DNA of 64,000 nucleotides from Hymenobacter psoromatis (GCF_020012125.1 NZ_JAIFAG010000002.1:1-64000), one strand, 5' to 3'; counted from the stretch's first letter, positions 17,239-25,338 are shown. Numbers and translations are program-made. The notes: generated by a model not told the origin, from the letters alone.

Positions 17239-18033
17239 ATGAAAAGCTTACTGATTCTGGTACTGCTACTCGTTTCTAATTTAGCCTACTCACAAACCAT
17301 TCCGTACTTAAGAGCCATTTTCTTAAATCCTAATGTATACTATACTAAAGTAGATTTGAAATTAACTCAATTCTCTGATGATGATGGTAAATTATTGGAC
17401 GTGCCAAAAGAAGTTGTTTTAAAACCTACGTCTGGATTAACTATCAGGTATAAAATTGCTGGTATAGATGGTGATTATACAATAATCGAATTATTACCAA
17501 TAGTTAAGATTAATAGTGATAATACTATCACGGCTGAAGACCCATCCAATGAAGATGATAATGCAGCGAACTATGTATATTATATAAAATCGAAGGATTT
17601 TGGTTTAAATCAAAAAATTATATTGAGCGAAAAAATTGTTGGTACGCCCCTTATTTTTCCTTATAAACTGAGACTGCAAGATAAAGGAGACGGAGCATCC
17701 ATTACAACAGATTTTACGGTGGGATATACTTTCGGCTTACGCCTAAAAACCAGCTCAATACCATATAAGCAAAACTTTTTTACGATTATACCATATGGAT
17801 TTGGATTAGGTTCTACGAAATACTTTTACCAAAAAAGTGACGGCACTTATTCTGATAAAAAAGATGGGGTAGCCATAACTTATTATACTGGAGGTCTTTT
17901 ATGGACAATAAATAAAGTTAACGTAGGATTGTTTGCAGGTCGTGATGCCATGATTGATAAGCAAAATAACTGGGCATATCAAGGAAAATGGTGGCTTTCA
18001 TTCGGACTCGGATACAAATTCAAAACCGATTAA
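17239..18033 (+). CDS. Exported AT-rich protein, possible outer-membrane beta-barrel
   Basis: 264 residues with a signal peptide (MKSLLILVLLLVSNLAYSQ). The C-terminal half has alternating hydrophobic strands (TVGYTFGLRLKTS, YYTGGLLWTINKVNVGLFAG) and ends WWLSFGLGYKFKTD, the aromatic-ending last strand of a barrel protein. Its low GC content stands out from all neighbours, suggesting recent transfer from an AT-rich Bacteroidota. Family not recognised. Confidence 0.7.
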   Translation: MKSLLILVLLLVSNLAYSQTIPYLRAIFLNPNVYYTKVDLKLTQFSDDDGKLLDVPKEVVLKPTSGLTIRYKIAGIDGDYTIIELLPIVKINSDNTITAEDPSNEDDNAANYVYYIKSKDFGLNQKIILSEKIVGTPLIFPYKLRLQDKGDGASITTDFTVGYTFGLRLKTSSIPYKQNFFTIIPYGFGLGSTKYFYQKSDGTYSDKKDGVAITYYTGGLLWTINKVNVGLFAGRDAMIDKQNNWAYQGKWWLSFGLGYKFKTD

Positions 18034-18082
18034 TGACTAATCTGGAGTTTGTGCGTATTCTGATTATATATAATATACTAAA

Positions 18083-19210
18083 TTAATTCGTCTCATCAGC
18101 CTCACCAAACAGGCCCAGCTGCAATTCCTGTCGCACTTCCAGCGCTTCGGCTTTCTGTTGGTCCAGAACCTGCTTCGCGGCCCGTGTAAGAGCCGTATTG
18201 CAGTATTTTTCCTTGCTGTTGATTCGGTCGGTCGGGTGAGTTGCTTTCAAATCCCATTCGTGCAGGATTTTCAGCACACCCTCGCGGCCTAGGGTAGGGG
18301 CACAGCGGGCGATGTTCTTATCCGTCACTTTCCAAGACCGCAGGCGTTCGATGATGCTCTTGGTAGTGGGGTTGTTGAGCCAGGAATCTGGGATTCTATT
18401 CTGCTGCTTATGTACCAGCTCGAAGCGCAGGCGCACGATTTTCGGCCGGCCGCGCAGCGTTCGGCCGGTTTCGGAAATGGTCTTCATCGTGAAAGCCACG
18501 TCGGTATCGGCCAGCTCTGCGAGCGGCTCGGTGCTGGTGCGTAGAATCAAGTCTTTCACCAGCGGGTACTTCATTAGCACCTGCCCGTCTTTGTCCTTCT
18601 TAGGCTGCCGGCGCTTGTCGAGCACCGGGCCGCAGTCCATGAGCAGGCGGTAGTCCTCGATATCTACCTCCCAAAATCCTGTGTCCTTAAAGGCCGACAA
18701 TATCTCGAAGAAGCGCATCGAGTACCAGCTTTTGAGGCGCATGTATTGCGTCAACTCGTAGGAAGTATAGTGCGCGACGTTGATAAAGTAGTCTGCCAGC
18801 GCCGGGTTCAGTGGTATGGTAATTATGGAATCTTTGTAACCCGCCGTTTCCTCCTTAGTCGTATCCAGCAGGTGCCGGCCCCGCCACTCCTTCTTGTCGG
18901 GGCTCTCAAAGTACCAAACCGTCGTGAGTAGCTCCACGATGGCCCCCTGCACCTCATTGTAAACTGCTCGCCGCGTGATGCCAGTGTGCTCTACCACATC
19001 TTCTATCCGCATTTGGTAGAAGGGCCGCAAGGCGTAATCATCGTCCCTAATCTGGTCGAGCACCCGCGCCATTATCCGCTTGGCCGCGACGCTCATTTTA
19101 CTCTGCCGCGAGAACGTAACATTCCAGTGCTGCTTGACTAGATGCTTGTGCACCGGCTCATAAACCAGACCCAGGGGGAGGGTAACAAGGGAGCTGTTTT
19201 TGTTGCTCAT
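18083..19210 (-). CDS. rep: Replication initiator, Rep_3 (RepB/RepE-like) family
   Basis: 375 residues. It has the two-winged-helix layout of Rep_3 initiators: KMSVAAKRIMARVLDQI and IEDVVEHTGITRRAVYNEV in the first domain, and LTQYMRLKSWYSMRFFEIL with VKDLILRT in the second. It binds iterons at the origin and opens DNA with host DnaA. The direct repeats and inverted repeat directly upstream of its start support this. ATG at 19210. It shows the region replicates, or once replicated, as a plasmid. Confidence 0.9.
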   Translation of the reverse strand: MSNKNSSLVTLPLGLVYEPVHKHLVKQHWNVTFSRQSKMSVAAKRIMARVLDQIRDDDYALRPFYQMRIEDVVEHTGITRRAVYNEVQGAIVELLTTVWYFESPDKKEWRGRHLLDTTKEETAGYKDSIITIPLNPALADYFINVAHYTSYELTQYMRLKSWYSMRFFEILSAFKDTGFWEVDIEDYRLLMDCGPVLDKRRQPKKDKDGQVLMKYPLVKDLILRTSTEPLAELADTDVAFTMKTISETGRTLRGRPKIVRLRFELVHKQQNRIPDSWLNNPTTKSIIERLRSWKVTDKNIARCAPTLGREGVLKILHEWDLKATHPTDRINSKEKYCNTALTRAAKQVLDQQKAEALEVRQELQLGLFGEADETN

Positions 19211-19289
19211 GGCGGATTGAATCTGGGTGGGATAGATAGAAACCAGAGAGGCCGAAGCTCCTGGGACAAGGCGAAGATAGTAGTAAAAA

Positions 19290-19313
19290 AGGACAAGCTA
19301 AATCACTTGTCCT
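19290..19313. promoter_or_regulatory. Inverted repeat, likely rep operator
   Basis: Arms AGGACAAG (19290-19297) and CTTGTCCT (19306-19313) are perfect and contain the TTGTCC core of the iterons next to it. In Rep_3 plasmids such an inverted half-iteron pair is where Rep dimers repress their own gene, which starts 80 bp away on the minus strand. Confidence 0.75.
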
Positions 19314-19319
19314 AAATAG

Positions 19320-19441
19320 TGACTGCATCTGTCCTTTTAATCGGAAGAAAGTGACTGTGTTTGTCCTTTTAATACCCACCTAGGATGACTGTGTTTGTCC
19401 TTTTAATACCCACCTAGGATGACTGTATTTGTCCTTTTAAT
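19320..19441. repeat. Four iterons (22-bp direct repeats)
   Basis: Units at 19320-19341, 19352-19373, 19386-19407 and 19420-19441 share TGACTG..T.TGTCCTTTTAAT, spaced 32, 34 and 34 bp apart; about three helical turns, so all lie on one face of the DNA. Units 2 and 3 share identical 34-bp periods including the spacer. Binding sites for Rep monomers are inferred. Confidence 0.9.
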
Positions 19442-19854
19442 GCCATTTACTCCTTATAGTAAAACTATTTTGTCGTTTTTAAAAGACAATCAAGTTTTTT
19501 TCCTAACTATTTAGTCTCGAAAAAAAAGGGGCATTAAGAAGTGTGGATAACCTCGGAAAAAGAACAAACAAAACAGTCCAAATTAGTATAAACCGCAAAA
19601 ACCGGGATTGCACTTTTCTACTATTTTGTGCTACTATTTTAATATTGGTTAGTACCCATCTCCAGCTAGTGCTTTGTACTTGAGAATAAGTTGAGCGAGC
19701 AGCCAGACTATCCAGGGCTGCGCGGCGCTCCAATCCTTCAGACAACTCCCGTTGGTAACTCCCTAGCCATCCCTGCCGCGAACAAAAGGAAACGCACCAG
19801 CCCCAACCAACGGCAGAAATTAGTGGCGACAACGCCCTAAACTGACCAGAAAAA
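19442..19854. other. Probable origin region: AT-rich tract and DnaA box
   Basis: Next to the iterons lies an AT-rich tract with T- and A-runs (19460-19535) and a perfect DnaA box, TTATCCACA, on the minus strand at 19542-19550. The order of Rep gene, operator, iterons, AT-rich DNA and DnaA box is that of iteron plasmid origins. The rest, to the promoter module, holds no gene. Confidence 0.75.
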
Positions 19855-19996
19855 GAAACAAAAGGGGAAAAACATCAACCGCACTAATAAAAAGATGTAA
19901 AAAATACGTAAATAAAGATGTATTTTATGCAACATTGAAGAGGGGTTTTGCGTTTAATAGATATAAGTAGCAAGCACAAAATCAGTCTTTTAAGTT
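19855..19996 (+). promoter_or_regulatory. Conserved promoter/leader module, copy 3 of 4
   Basis: Same ordered motifs as at 7108, with AAAGATGTA blocks around 19890 and 19914, ATGCAACATT, then TTTTGCGTTTAATAGATATAAG and 142 bp from the first motif to the ATG. Drives the LPD29-type gene. Confidence 0.7.
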
Positions 19997-21040
19997 ATGA
20001 AAGCCACCAGCCAAGGCCTTGCTCAACTTCGCAAGTATTTCACCGATAATGCCCGGCAGGTGCAGGTAGAAGGGGTAGCCGACGCAGTAGCGGTGGGCTA
20101 CGTGCGCCACTACGGCAACCAGTTTTCTTATGCTGTTTTTTATGGCAAACAGGCCAAGCCCGCCAAGCATTACAGCGCCAAGGACGAGGCCCAGGCTGAG
20201 CAGCGTATCATCGAGCTACTAACCCAGGCCGGCAAGGTGGCCGCGCTGAAGGCTGAGGACCGCAAGAAGAGCCGCGCCCCCTTCCATGACCGCCAGGAGG
20301 GCGAGGTAACTTGCCGCAGCTACACCGTCACCGGCACCGCGCAACTTATCCGCGAGGCCCTGAAAGCAGCTTTTCCAGGCGTGAAGTTCAGCGTAACCTC
20401 AGATAGCTTCGCCAACGGCACCAGCGTAAGCATTGCTTACACCGACGGGCCGAGCCGCAGGCAGGTAGAGCAAGTGTACGCTCCTTTAGAGAGTGGCCAG
20501 TACAACAGCCAGGAGGAAATTTACGAGTACAGCCGCGAGGCAACGACTATCGACAGCACCGGCAAACTCTTTCGCATGAGCTACGGGGCCAAGTACATTA
20601 GCGAGAGCCGCAGTTATTCGCCAGCTTATGGCTTTTTCCTGAACTCGCTGAACTTGTGCCAGGCCCCAACGCTGGCCGAGCAGTTCGCCGCGTTCGAGAG
20701 CTGGCACCGCGCTCAGCGTTACGAGATGCAGACGAGTTGGGGCGAGAACGCCGATACCTACACCGTAAGCAGCACCAGCAGCCACGGCGACCTAGAGCGG
20801 TTTGCCGAGGCCCTGACCGTGCAGGGCTACACCGTGCGCCTTACCAAAGTTGGCGACGAGCTGACACTGAGCACCCGTAGCGCCGGCAGCACCCAGGCCG
20901 CGCCAGTGGTTGAGCCGGTGGCCACGTCCGACGAAACCGACCGCGAGTATTACGCCGCCGAGATGCAATGGCTAGCCGACCCCAGCCAGGACCGCACCGA
21001 CCACGAATTTGAGGCGGCAGAGCGTAGCTGGCTGGCATAA
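19997..21040 (+). CDS. LPD29-domain plasmid protein
   Basis: 347 residues. Residues ~115-160 (IREALKAAFPGVKFSVTSDS, then SVSIAYTDGPSRRQVEQ) match the large polyvalent protein-associated domain LPD29, found in plasmid and phage polyvalent proteins and in stand-alone plasmid proteins. The C-terminus has two similar EYYAAEMQWLA / HEFEAAERSWLA segments. Role probably in plasmid establishment or anti-defence, by analogy with ArdC, which has the same promoter. Confidence 0.75.
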   Translation: MKATSQGLAQLRKYFTDNARQVQVEGVADAVAVGYVRHYGNQFSYAVFYGKQAKPAKHYSAKDEAQAEQRIIELLTQAGKVAALKAEDRKKSRAPFHDRQEGEVTCRSYTVTGTAQLIREALKAAFPGVKFSVTSDSFANGTSVSIAYTDGPSRRQVEQVYAPLESGQYNSQEEIYEYSREATTIDSTGKLFRMSYGAKYISESRSYSPAYGFFLNSLNLCQAPTLAEQFAAFESWHRAQRYEMQTSWGENADTYTVSSTSSHGDLERFAEALTVQGYTVRLTKVGDELTLSTRSAGSTQAAPVVEPVATSDETDREYYAAEMQWLADPSQDRTDHEFEAAERSWLA

Positions 21041-21102
21041 GGCAGTTGCCCCCCCTACGGGGGGAGAGGGGCCAGGCCGGGCGGGGCCGCAAACAAGAGG
21101 AA

Positions 21103-21165
21103 TTTGCAATTGTAAAAAGTTAGTGGGTAGGCCGGCCGAACTGCCCCGCGTTGCAATTGTAAAAA
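21103..21165. repeat. Two copies of the CAATTG palindrome
   Basis: TTTGCAATTGTAAAAA at 21103-21118 and TTGCAATTGTAAAAA at 21151-21165, between the LPD29 gene and the next promoter module. The arrangement of two palindromes ahead of a module is the same as at 8211-8271. Confidence 0.75.
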
Positions 21166-21166
21166 G

Positions 21167-21303
21167 GAACAAAAGGAAAAAAACCCATCTTCCGTGCCAG
21201 AAAAAAGTGTAAAAAATGCGTAAATAAAGATGTATTTTATGCAACATTATAGGAGTGTTTTGCGTTTAATAAGTATCAGCAACGCATACCAGAGCCCTTT
21301 TTT
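21167..21303 (+). promoter_or_regulatory. Conserved promoter/leader module, copy 4 of 4
   Basis: Same ordered motifs, 137 bp from the first motif to the ATG. AAAAAAGTGTAAAAAATGCG, then AAAGATGTATTTTATGCAAC, then TTTTGCGTTTAATAAGTATC. Drives the run of small genes starting at 21304. Confidence 0.7.
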
Positions 21304-21660
21304 ATGAGCACCACGCCCAGCCCCAAGCCCGCAATAGTTGAAGAAGCCTATACCATTCTGATGCAGCTAGGCGGCAATAAGTTTTTGGTAATGACCGGAG
21401 CCGATAAGCTGATGGCAGCGGGCCGGACGGAGCACAACCCGAACCCCTGGCTGCGCATGGATCTGCGCAAGAACCAGGCCCAGGTAAACCGGCTGAAAAT
21501 TACGCTCATGCCTAACGATACCTACACGGTGGAATTTTACCGCCAGGTACTCGTCGATTGGGAGCCGAAAATCAGCCACCAAAAGACGTTTGAAATGGTA
21601 TACGGCGAGGATTTGCCCGCCCTCTTTACGTCGGTTACTGGCTACGATACCCACCTCTAA
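21304..21660 (+). CDS. Unknown protein
   Basis: 118 residues, MSTTPSPKPAIVEEAYTILM. Beta-rich with RLKITLMPNDTYTVEFYRQ in the middle. No family recognised. First gene after promoter module copy 4, start fixed by the same spacing as the other module-driven genes. Confidence 0.7.
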   Translation: MSTTPSPKPAIVEEAYTILMQLGGNKFLVMTGADKLMAAGRTEHNPNPWLRMDLRKNQAQVNRLKITLMPNDTYTVEFYRQVLVDWEPKISHQKTFEMVYGEDLPALFTSVTGYDTHL

Positions 21661-21670
21661 GCGCCGCGCC

Positions 21671-22059
21671 ATGCCAGCCCCCCGAGCCCTTACCATCGAC
21701 CTAGAAGGCCAGCAGGTGAAAGTATATAGAAACCTGAAAATGGCCTTTTTTCGGTGCAGTTCGGGGGGGTAGTAGTGGCCCACCTTACCACGGTGCAGCT
21801 TCGCGGCGTGAGCTTCAAAGTGAGCGAGAGCGCCCGCCAGCGGGTACTTGCCCAGCGCCAGCGCAACGTTCACGCCTACGCCATCGGCACCTACACCAGC
21901 GCCGCGCAGCCCACGGCCACCGAGCCCATATCCTACAACCCATACCAAGCCGGCCACTTTTTCCGCGTTGAGGACCAGGCTTCGATTCACAGCGCCGCGG
22001 CTCTGGTACTCTCCCAAGGCAAAGCTTACGCTAGTGCCCAGGCCAGCCTTTTCTTCTAA
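21671..22059 (+). pseudogene. Unknown protein interrupted by a -1 frameshift at a T-run
   Basis: The frame from the ATG at 21671 (MPAPRALTIDLEGQQVKVYR) stops after 33 codons. At the TTTTTTC run (21746-21752) a shift of -1 joins it to the frame that reads VVVAHLTTVQLRGVSFKVSE and continues to 22059, giving about 129 residues. Either a mutation, a sequencing error in a homopolymer, or programmed slippage. Confidence 0.6.
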
Positions 22060-22152
22060 TCTGCCTTGAAGTGCCGCATTGAGCATTTTCAGTTAGGTGA
22101 GGCTTTTAAAGAAAAAAATGGATTAACACACTGACTATCTGTCTAGTGAAAA

Positions 22153-22174
22153 TGACTCCATTTGTCCTATTAAT
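22153..22174. repeat. Orphan iteron-like sequence
   Basis: TGACTCCATTTGTCCTATTAAT differs at only a few positions from the four origin iterons 2.7 kb away. A single extra Rep site could take part in copy-number control by handcuffing, or be a remnant of a second origin. Confidence 0.6.
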
Positions 22175-22191
22175 TCCTAATCCATACCTCA

Positions 22192-22437
22192 ATGGGTGCC
22201 GACTTGAAAACCTTGCACAGCGCCGTAAACGCATTTTTGAAAGACTGCGGCGCGGCCATGCGTACCGCGAAAGCTTTGAGCCAGGTCTCACGCAATTAGT
22301 GGGGGACGGGTTGGGACCGCCGGCACTATTTAGAGCAGCTGGAGCAGTGTACGGAAGGGGCCAGCAGCGAACTGGCACAAGCAGAATCCGACGTTTTAAT
22401 CTTGTGGGAGGCGCTAGCGCAGGCCCTCGTCAAATAG
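22192..22437 (+). pseudogene. Small unknown gene with an in-frame amber codon
   Basis: The frame MGADLKTLHSAVNAFLKDCG runs 35 codons to a TAG at 22297-22299 and then stays open in the same frame (WGTGWDRRHYLEQLEQC ... ALAQALVK) to 22437. Codon use and helical composition look coding on both sides, so it is probably one ~81-residue gene broken by a nonsense mutation. Two separate tiny genes is the alternative. Confidence 0.5.
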
Positions 22438-22446
22438 TTAAGCAGC

Positions 22447-22734
22447 ATGAAAGCCAGCGAAGCCCCTACCATTCAAAGCCCGACGTGGAACGCCTACCGG
22501 GGCCGCATAATAGCAGCAATTGCCGACGTGGAAGTGCTGATGCAGCAGCGGGATAAAGGCATCAATTCCGAGGTGCTGACTGAGGAGGTAGCCAAGCGGC
22601 TAGGGATAGCGATTGATACCCCTGATGGATATGAGGCCTTGCTTAAGCTCGTGAAGGCTACCCGCGCCATTGCCCGCGAAGGCCTGCGCAGGACCCGCGA
22701 GCAGCAAGGCGGCCAGTATGCCTTGCTGCTCTAA
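22447..22734 (+). CDS. Unknown small helical protein
   Basis: 95 residues, MKASEAPTIQSPTWNAYRGR. Predicted mostly helical, with a Lys/Arg-rich second half (LLKLVKATRAIAREGLRR). Starts 10 bp after the previous frame. No family recognised. Confidence 0.6.
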   Translation: MKASEAPTIQSPTWNAYRGRIIAAIADVEVLMQQRDKGINSEVLTEEVAKRLGIAIDTPDGYEALLKLVKATRAIAREGLRRTREQQGGQYALLL

Positions 22735-22786
22735 TTTTTATCTTCTCGTTGCAGTCTACCATTTTTCTAAAATCAGCTTTTATCCA

Positions 22787-23128
22787 ATGGAAACGCCCCA
22801 CAATCTAGCCGTAGGCGAAGCCGTTTTTTATGCGCGGAAACGAGCCGTTGGCATCATTTACGAAACCTACACCTACGTTGACGGGCCGCAAGCCCGTCCC
22901 GGCGTGGGCCTACTGCTGAGCGACGGGCGCAACGTCGGCGGCTTCAATGCCTACGAGACCGACCAGTTCCTATTGCCGCTCGGTGCTACTGGTCTCGACT
23001 ACCAGTTTACCGACGTGGGCCAGCTCGCTGCCGACTACCAGCGCGGGTTATTCGGGCAAGCATTCCACAACGCCCAGGTAATGTACTTGGCTAAAACGTT
23101 GGCCGGCACCCCGACCCAGGGCGAGTAG
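22787..23128 (+). CDS. Unknown protein
   Basis: 113 residues starting METPHNLAVGEAVFYARKRA. Beta-rich N-terminal half (GIIYETYTYVDG) with GVGLLLSDGRNVGGF. The ATG at 22787 is preceded by noncoding sequence; the longer in-frame extension overlaps the preceding gene. Same strand and packing as its neighbours. Confidence 0.65.
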   Translation: METPHNLAVGEAVFYARKRAVGIIYETYTYVDGPQARPGVGLLLSDGRNVGGFNAYETDQFLLPLGATGLDYQFTDVGQLAADYQRGLFGQAFHNAQVMYLAKTLAGTPTQGE

Positions 23129-23162
23129 TCTTTTCCCTCTTGTTCCTTTTGTTCCTTTTGCT

Positions 23163-23507
23163 ATGAGCCTCACCCGTCAGAATGCCCCAATTACCCCCAT
23201 TTCTGCCCCGCAGTCGGCTTATCTAGCCGTAGAGCAGCAACCGGCTGACGAAACCGAAGCAGAGCGCCTGACGCGGCTACGGCAGCTTATTCAGGCCGCA
23301 CCCGAGGTAGCGGACCTACGGGATTTTGCCGGCCTAGCCCGCGAGGTGATGGGGGAGGGCTACCTGGTCCACTGCGGCAGCAGTCACGTCTGGCTAAAGC
23401 GTGACGACCAAACCGGGCGACTGGCTATTGTTGCCGACCGCCATACCACCCGCTACCGCGATTGGAAAGCGCTAGCCCCGGCTTTGGAAGATACAAGTTC
23501 CGAGTAG
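23163..23507 (+). CDS. Unknown protein
   Basis: 114 residues, MSLTRQNAPITPISAPQSAY. After a flexible Pro-rich start comes a compact alpha/beta region with LARLR-like TRLRQLIQAAPEVADLRD and VHCGSSHVWLKRDDQTG. No family recognised. Confidence 0.65.
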   Translation: MSLTRQNAPITPISAPQSAYLAVEQQPADETEAERLTRLRQLIQAAPEVADLRDFAGLAREVMGEGYLVHCGSSHVWLKRDDQTGRLAIVADRHTTRYRDWKALAPALEDTSSE

Positions 23508-23564
23508 CGCTTATAAAAAGTGGTTTTTCAGTTGTAGTATTCCCCTTTCTCCCCGCCTCAGTCC

Positions 23565-24059
23565 ATGCACAACTTTCAAAGCCTCCCGAAAAAAGACTGG
23601 GTGACCGACTATGGTTTCCGCAAAGCCCTCGAAGCTGACCCCGGCACGATGACGTTTGGGGGAGCAGCGGTTGGGAAGGGCCGGAAAGACATCGTGCCGT
23701 ACTGGCAGGCCGAAAAAGCTCACTACGCGCTTTGGGAGCTGCTTTTGTACATGGGTAGCCACACCGTGCCGCAAACGCTGGCCTACTTCGATTTGCCAGC
23801 CGATACCGTGGATTTTCTACGCTGGGTGTACAACCACGTCTCCCATGAGGAGCGGGAGCGCGTGCAGGACATGATGCAGGGCTTTGCCAGCGGTTTCGAC
23901 CAGATGAATTTCTTCCCTTACCCCGCGCTGTACGCCATTTGGCAGCGAGCTGACGAGCGCCAGGCGCGGCAGGGCAACGTGCTGGTGTACCTTGACCGCA
24001 TCACCGAGCCGGATGGGCAGGAGCTGGTGCGACTAGCGGCCCCCTCCTTTTTTGAATAG
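23565..24059 (+). CDS. Unknown protein
   Basis: 164 residues, MHNFQSLPKKDWVTDYGFRK. Mostly helical with many aromatic residues (HYALWELLLYMGSH, FLRWVYNHVSHEERERVQD, FFPYPALYAIWQRADER). No family recognised. Lone gene between small neighbours on the same strand. Confidence 0.7.
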   Translation: MHNFQSLPKKDWVTDYGFRKALEADPGTMTFGGAAVGKGRKDIVPYWQAEKAHYALWELLLYMGSHTVPQTLAYFDLPADTVDFLRWVYNHVSHEERERVQDMMQGFASGFDQMNFFPYPALYAIWQRADERQARQGNVLVYLDRITEPDGQELVRLAAPSFFE

Positions 24060-24140
24060 GCGGAACCGTGGAGCAGGTAGGCCGTAATGTTGCTAAAAAT
24101 ACATAGATTTTCAGCAACATTATCCCTGCTTTTCTGCGCG

Positions 24141-24413
24141 ATGTCTACTAAAAAAGTCCCCTTTGATACTTTGGCCGAGCTTATCCATTCGCTGGGCGAG
24201 CGCGGCAAAACGGCCAAGGCCCTCGAAATCAACCCGCGCACCCTGCTCACCCGGATGCAGGACCCAGCCACATTCACCGTGGGCGAGCTGCTGAAGGTGG
24301 CTGGCCTGGCTCACGTTGACCTTTCGGTGGTGGCCGCGCTGGCCGAGTACCAAATCAACAACCCAATTGAGCCGCCCGCGCCCATATTAGGTCGCCCAGC
24401 GCGTCAGCACTAG
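24141..24413 (+). CDS. Small helix-turn-helix-like protein
   Basis: 90 residues, MSTKKVPFDTLAELIHSLGE. The segment RGKTAKALEINPRTLLTRMQD reads like a helix-turn-helix, and VGELLKVAGLAHVDLS like the following helices of a phage-repressor fold. Could regulate the surrounding backbone genes. ATG at 24141 chosen over an upstream start that adds an unrelated hydrophobic leader. Confidence 0.6.
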   Translation: MSTKKVPFDTLAELIHSLGERGKTAKALEINPRTLLTRMQDPATFTVGELLKVAGLAHVDLSVVAALAEYQINNPIEPPAPILGRPARQH

Positions 24414-24466
24414 CGCTGGCTAGCCTAACTCCTGCCTCAATCATTTCCGATTTAAACGACTTTTAT

Positions 24467-24859
24467 ATGGAACTGGAGCAGCTTTTAGAGCCATCCCATC
24501 CCGAAGCAGCTATTCACCAGCAGCAGCTAGCGCGCCTGGCGGGCCTGCCCGAGCAGGAGCGTGAGGACGAGGCGCAGCTGCTGCGCTTGGGTAATGCTGC
24601 CTACCGCTATCACGCGCTGGCCGATGGCCACCAGACTCCCGCCGATTTTAAGCACTGGCTGGCCGGGCTACCGCCCCGCATGAAGGAGCAGATGGAGCAG
24701 GCCGGCTTGGAGGCCGCAGCGGGTAGCTGGGCATTTCGCCGCCACATCCTGGAGCGGCGTAACATCGGCTATGGCGAGTTTATGCAATTAATGCTAGCCC
24801 GTGAGGATTGGGAATTTATGCAGCAGCAGTTGCAGACTCCTGGTCAGGATGCGCAGTGA
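24467..24859 (+). CDS. Unknown protein, homologue of the transposon passenger at 30253 and 35182
   Basis: 130 residues. Shared features with the two transposon genes: start MEL/MEELL, LLRLGNAAYRYH versus LFRLGNASYRYQ, FKHWLAGLPPRMKEQM versus FHHWLEGLPEKMRVAM, and RRHILERRNIGYGEFMQ versus RRHALERRDLGYDAFLQ. No known domain. Three family members in one window point to a mobile-element-associated family. Confidence 0.75.
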   Translation: MELEQLLEPSHPEAAIHQQQLARLAGLPEQEREDEAQLLRLGNAAYRYHALADGHQTPADFKHWLAGLPPRMKEQMEQAGLEAAAGSWAFRRHILERRNIGYGEFMQLMLAREDWEFMQQQLQTPGQDAQ

Positions 24860-24864
24860 AGTGC

Positions 24865-24879
24865 TTTGCAATTGCAAAA
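24865..24879. repeat. CAATTG palindrome copy
   Basis: TTTGCAATTGCAAAA just after the stop of the 24467 gene, the last of seven copies seen. Confidence 0.7.
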
Positions 24880-25026
24880 CGATAAGCCGCAGTCGAGGTA
24901 GACAATAAGTGCAGACATTTTTGCTAGTAGTAAATTATTTTCGATTATGGTAAATTTATTGCACCTTTGTCGTGTTAGCCACTAAAAAACTAGCTATGAG
25001 ATAGGAGGTAAAATAATAGACAGATT

Positions 25027-25338
25027 ATGAATGTATTGACTAAAGAAAAGATAAGAAGATATGCTATTGAGCATCTAGACGTAGCAACTGCCATTCTGGA
25101 ACTCTACGACGATATGAAAGCTGCTAGTTGGGCCAATGCGGCGGAGATAAAGGCTTTTGACCCGAGCGCCACCCACGTAGGCAACGGCCGCTGGGTTTTC
25201 AATCTGCTGCGCAACCGCTACCGCGTGGTAGTCAAGATTAACTACTCGCAACTACCCGCCTTTACCGGCCAGATTTTTATCCGCTTCATCGGCACCCACG
25301 CGGAGTATGACCGCATTGCCGACATAGCGAATCTATAA
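25027..25338 (+). CDS. higB: HigB-family mRNA interferase toxin
   Basis: 103 residues, the usual length. The hallmark block is GNGRWVFNLLRNRYRVVVKI followed by IFIRFIGTHAEYDRI, as in HigB toxins (RelE fold) that cleave mRNA on the ribosome. A GGAGG-like sequence lies 17 bp upstream, and an AT-rich promoter region ahead. Followed at 50 bp by its antitoxin; the toxin-first order is typical of HigBA. Confidence 0.9.
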   Translation: MNVLTKEKIRRYAIEHLDVATAILELYDDMKAASWANAAEIKAFDPSATHVGNGRWVFNLLRNRYRVVVKINYSQLPAFTGQIFIRFIGTHAEYDRIADIANL

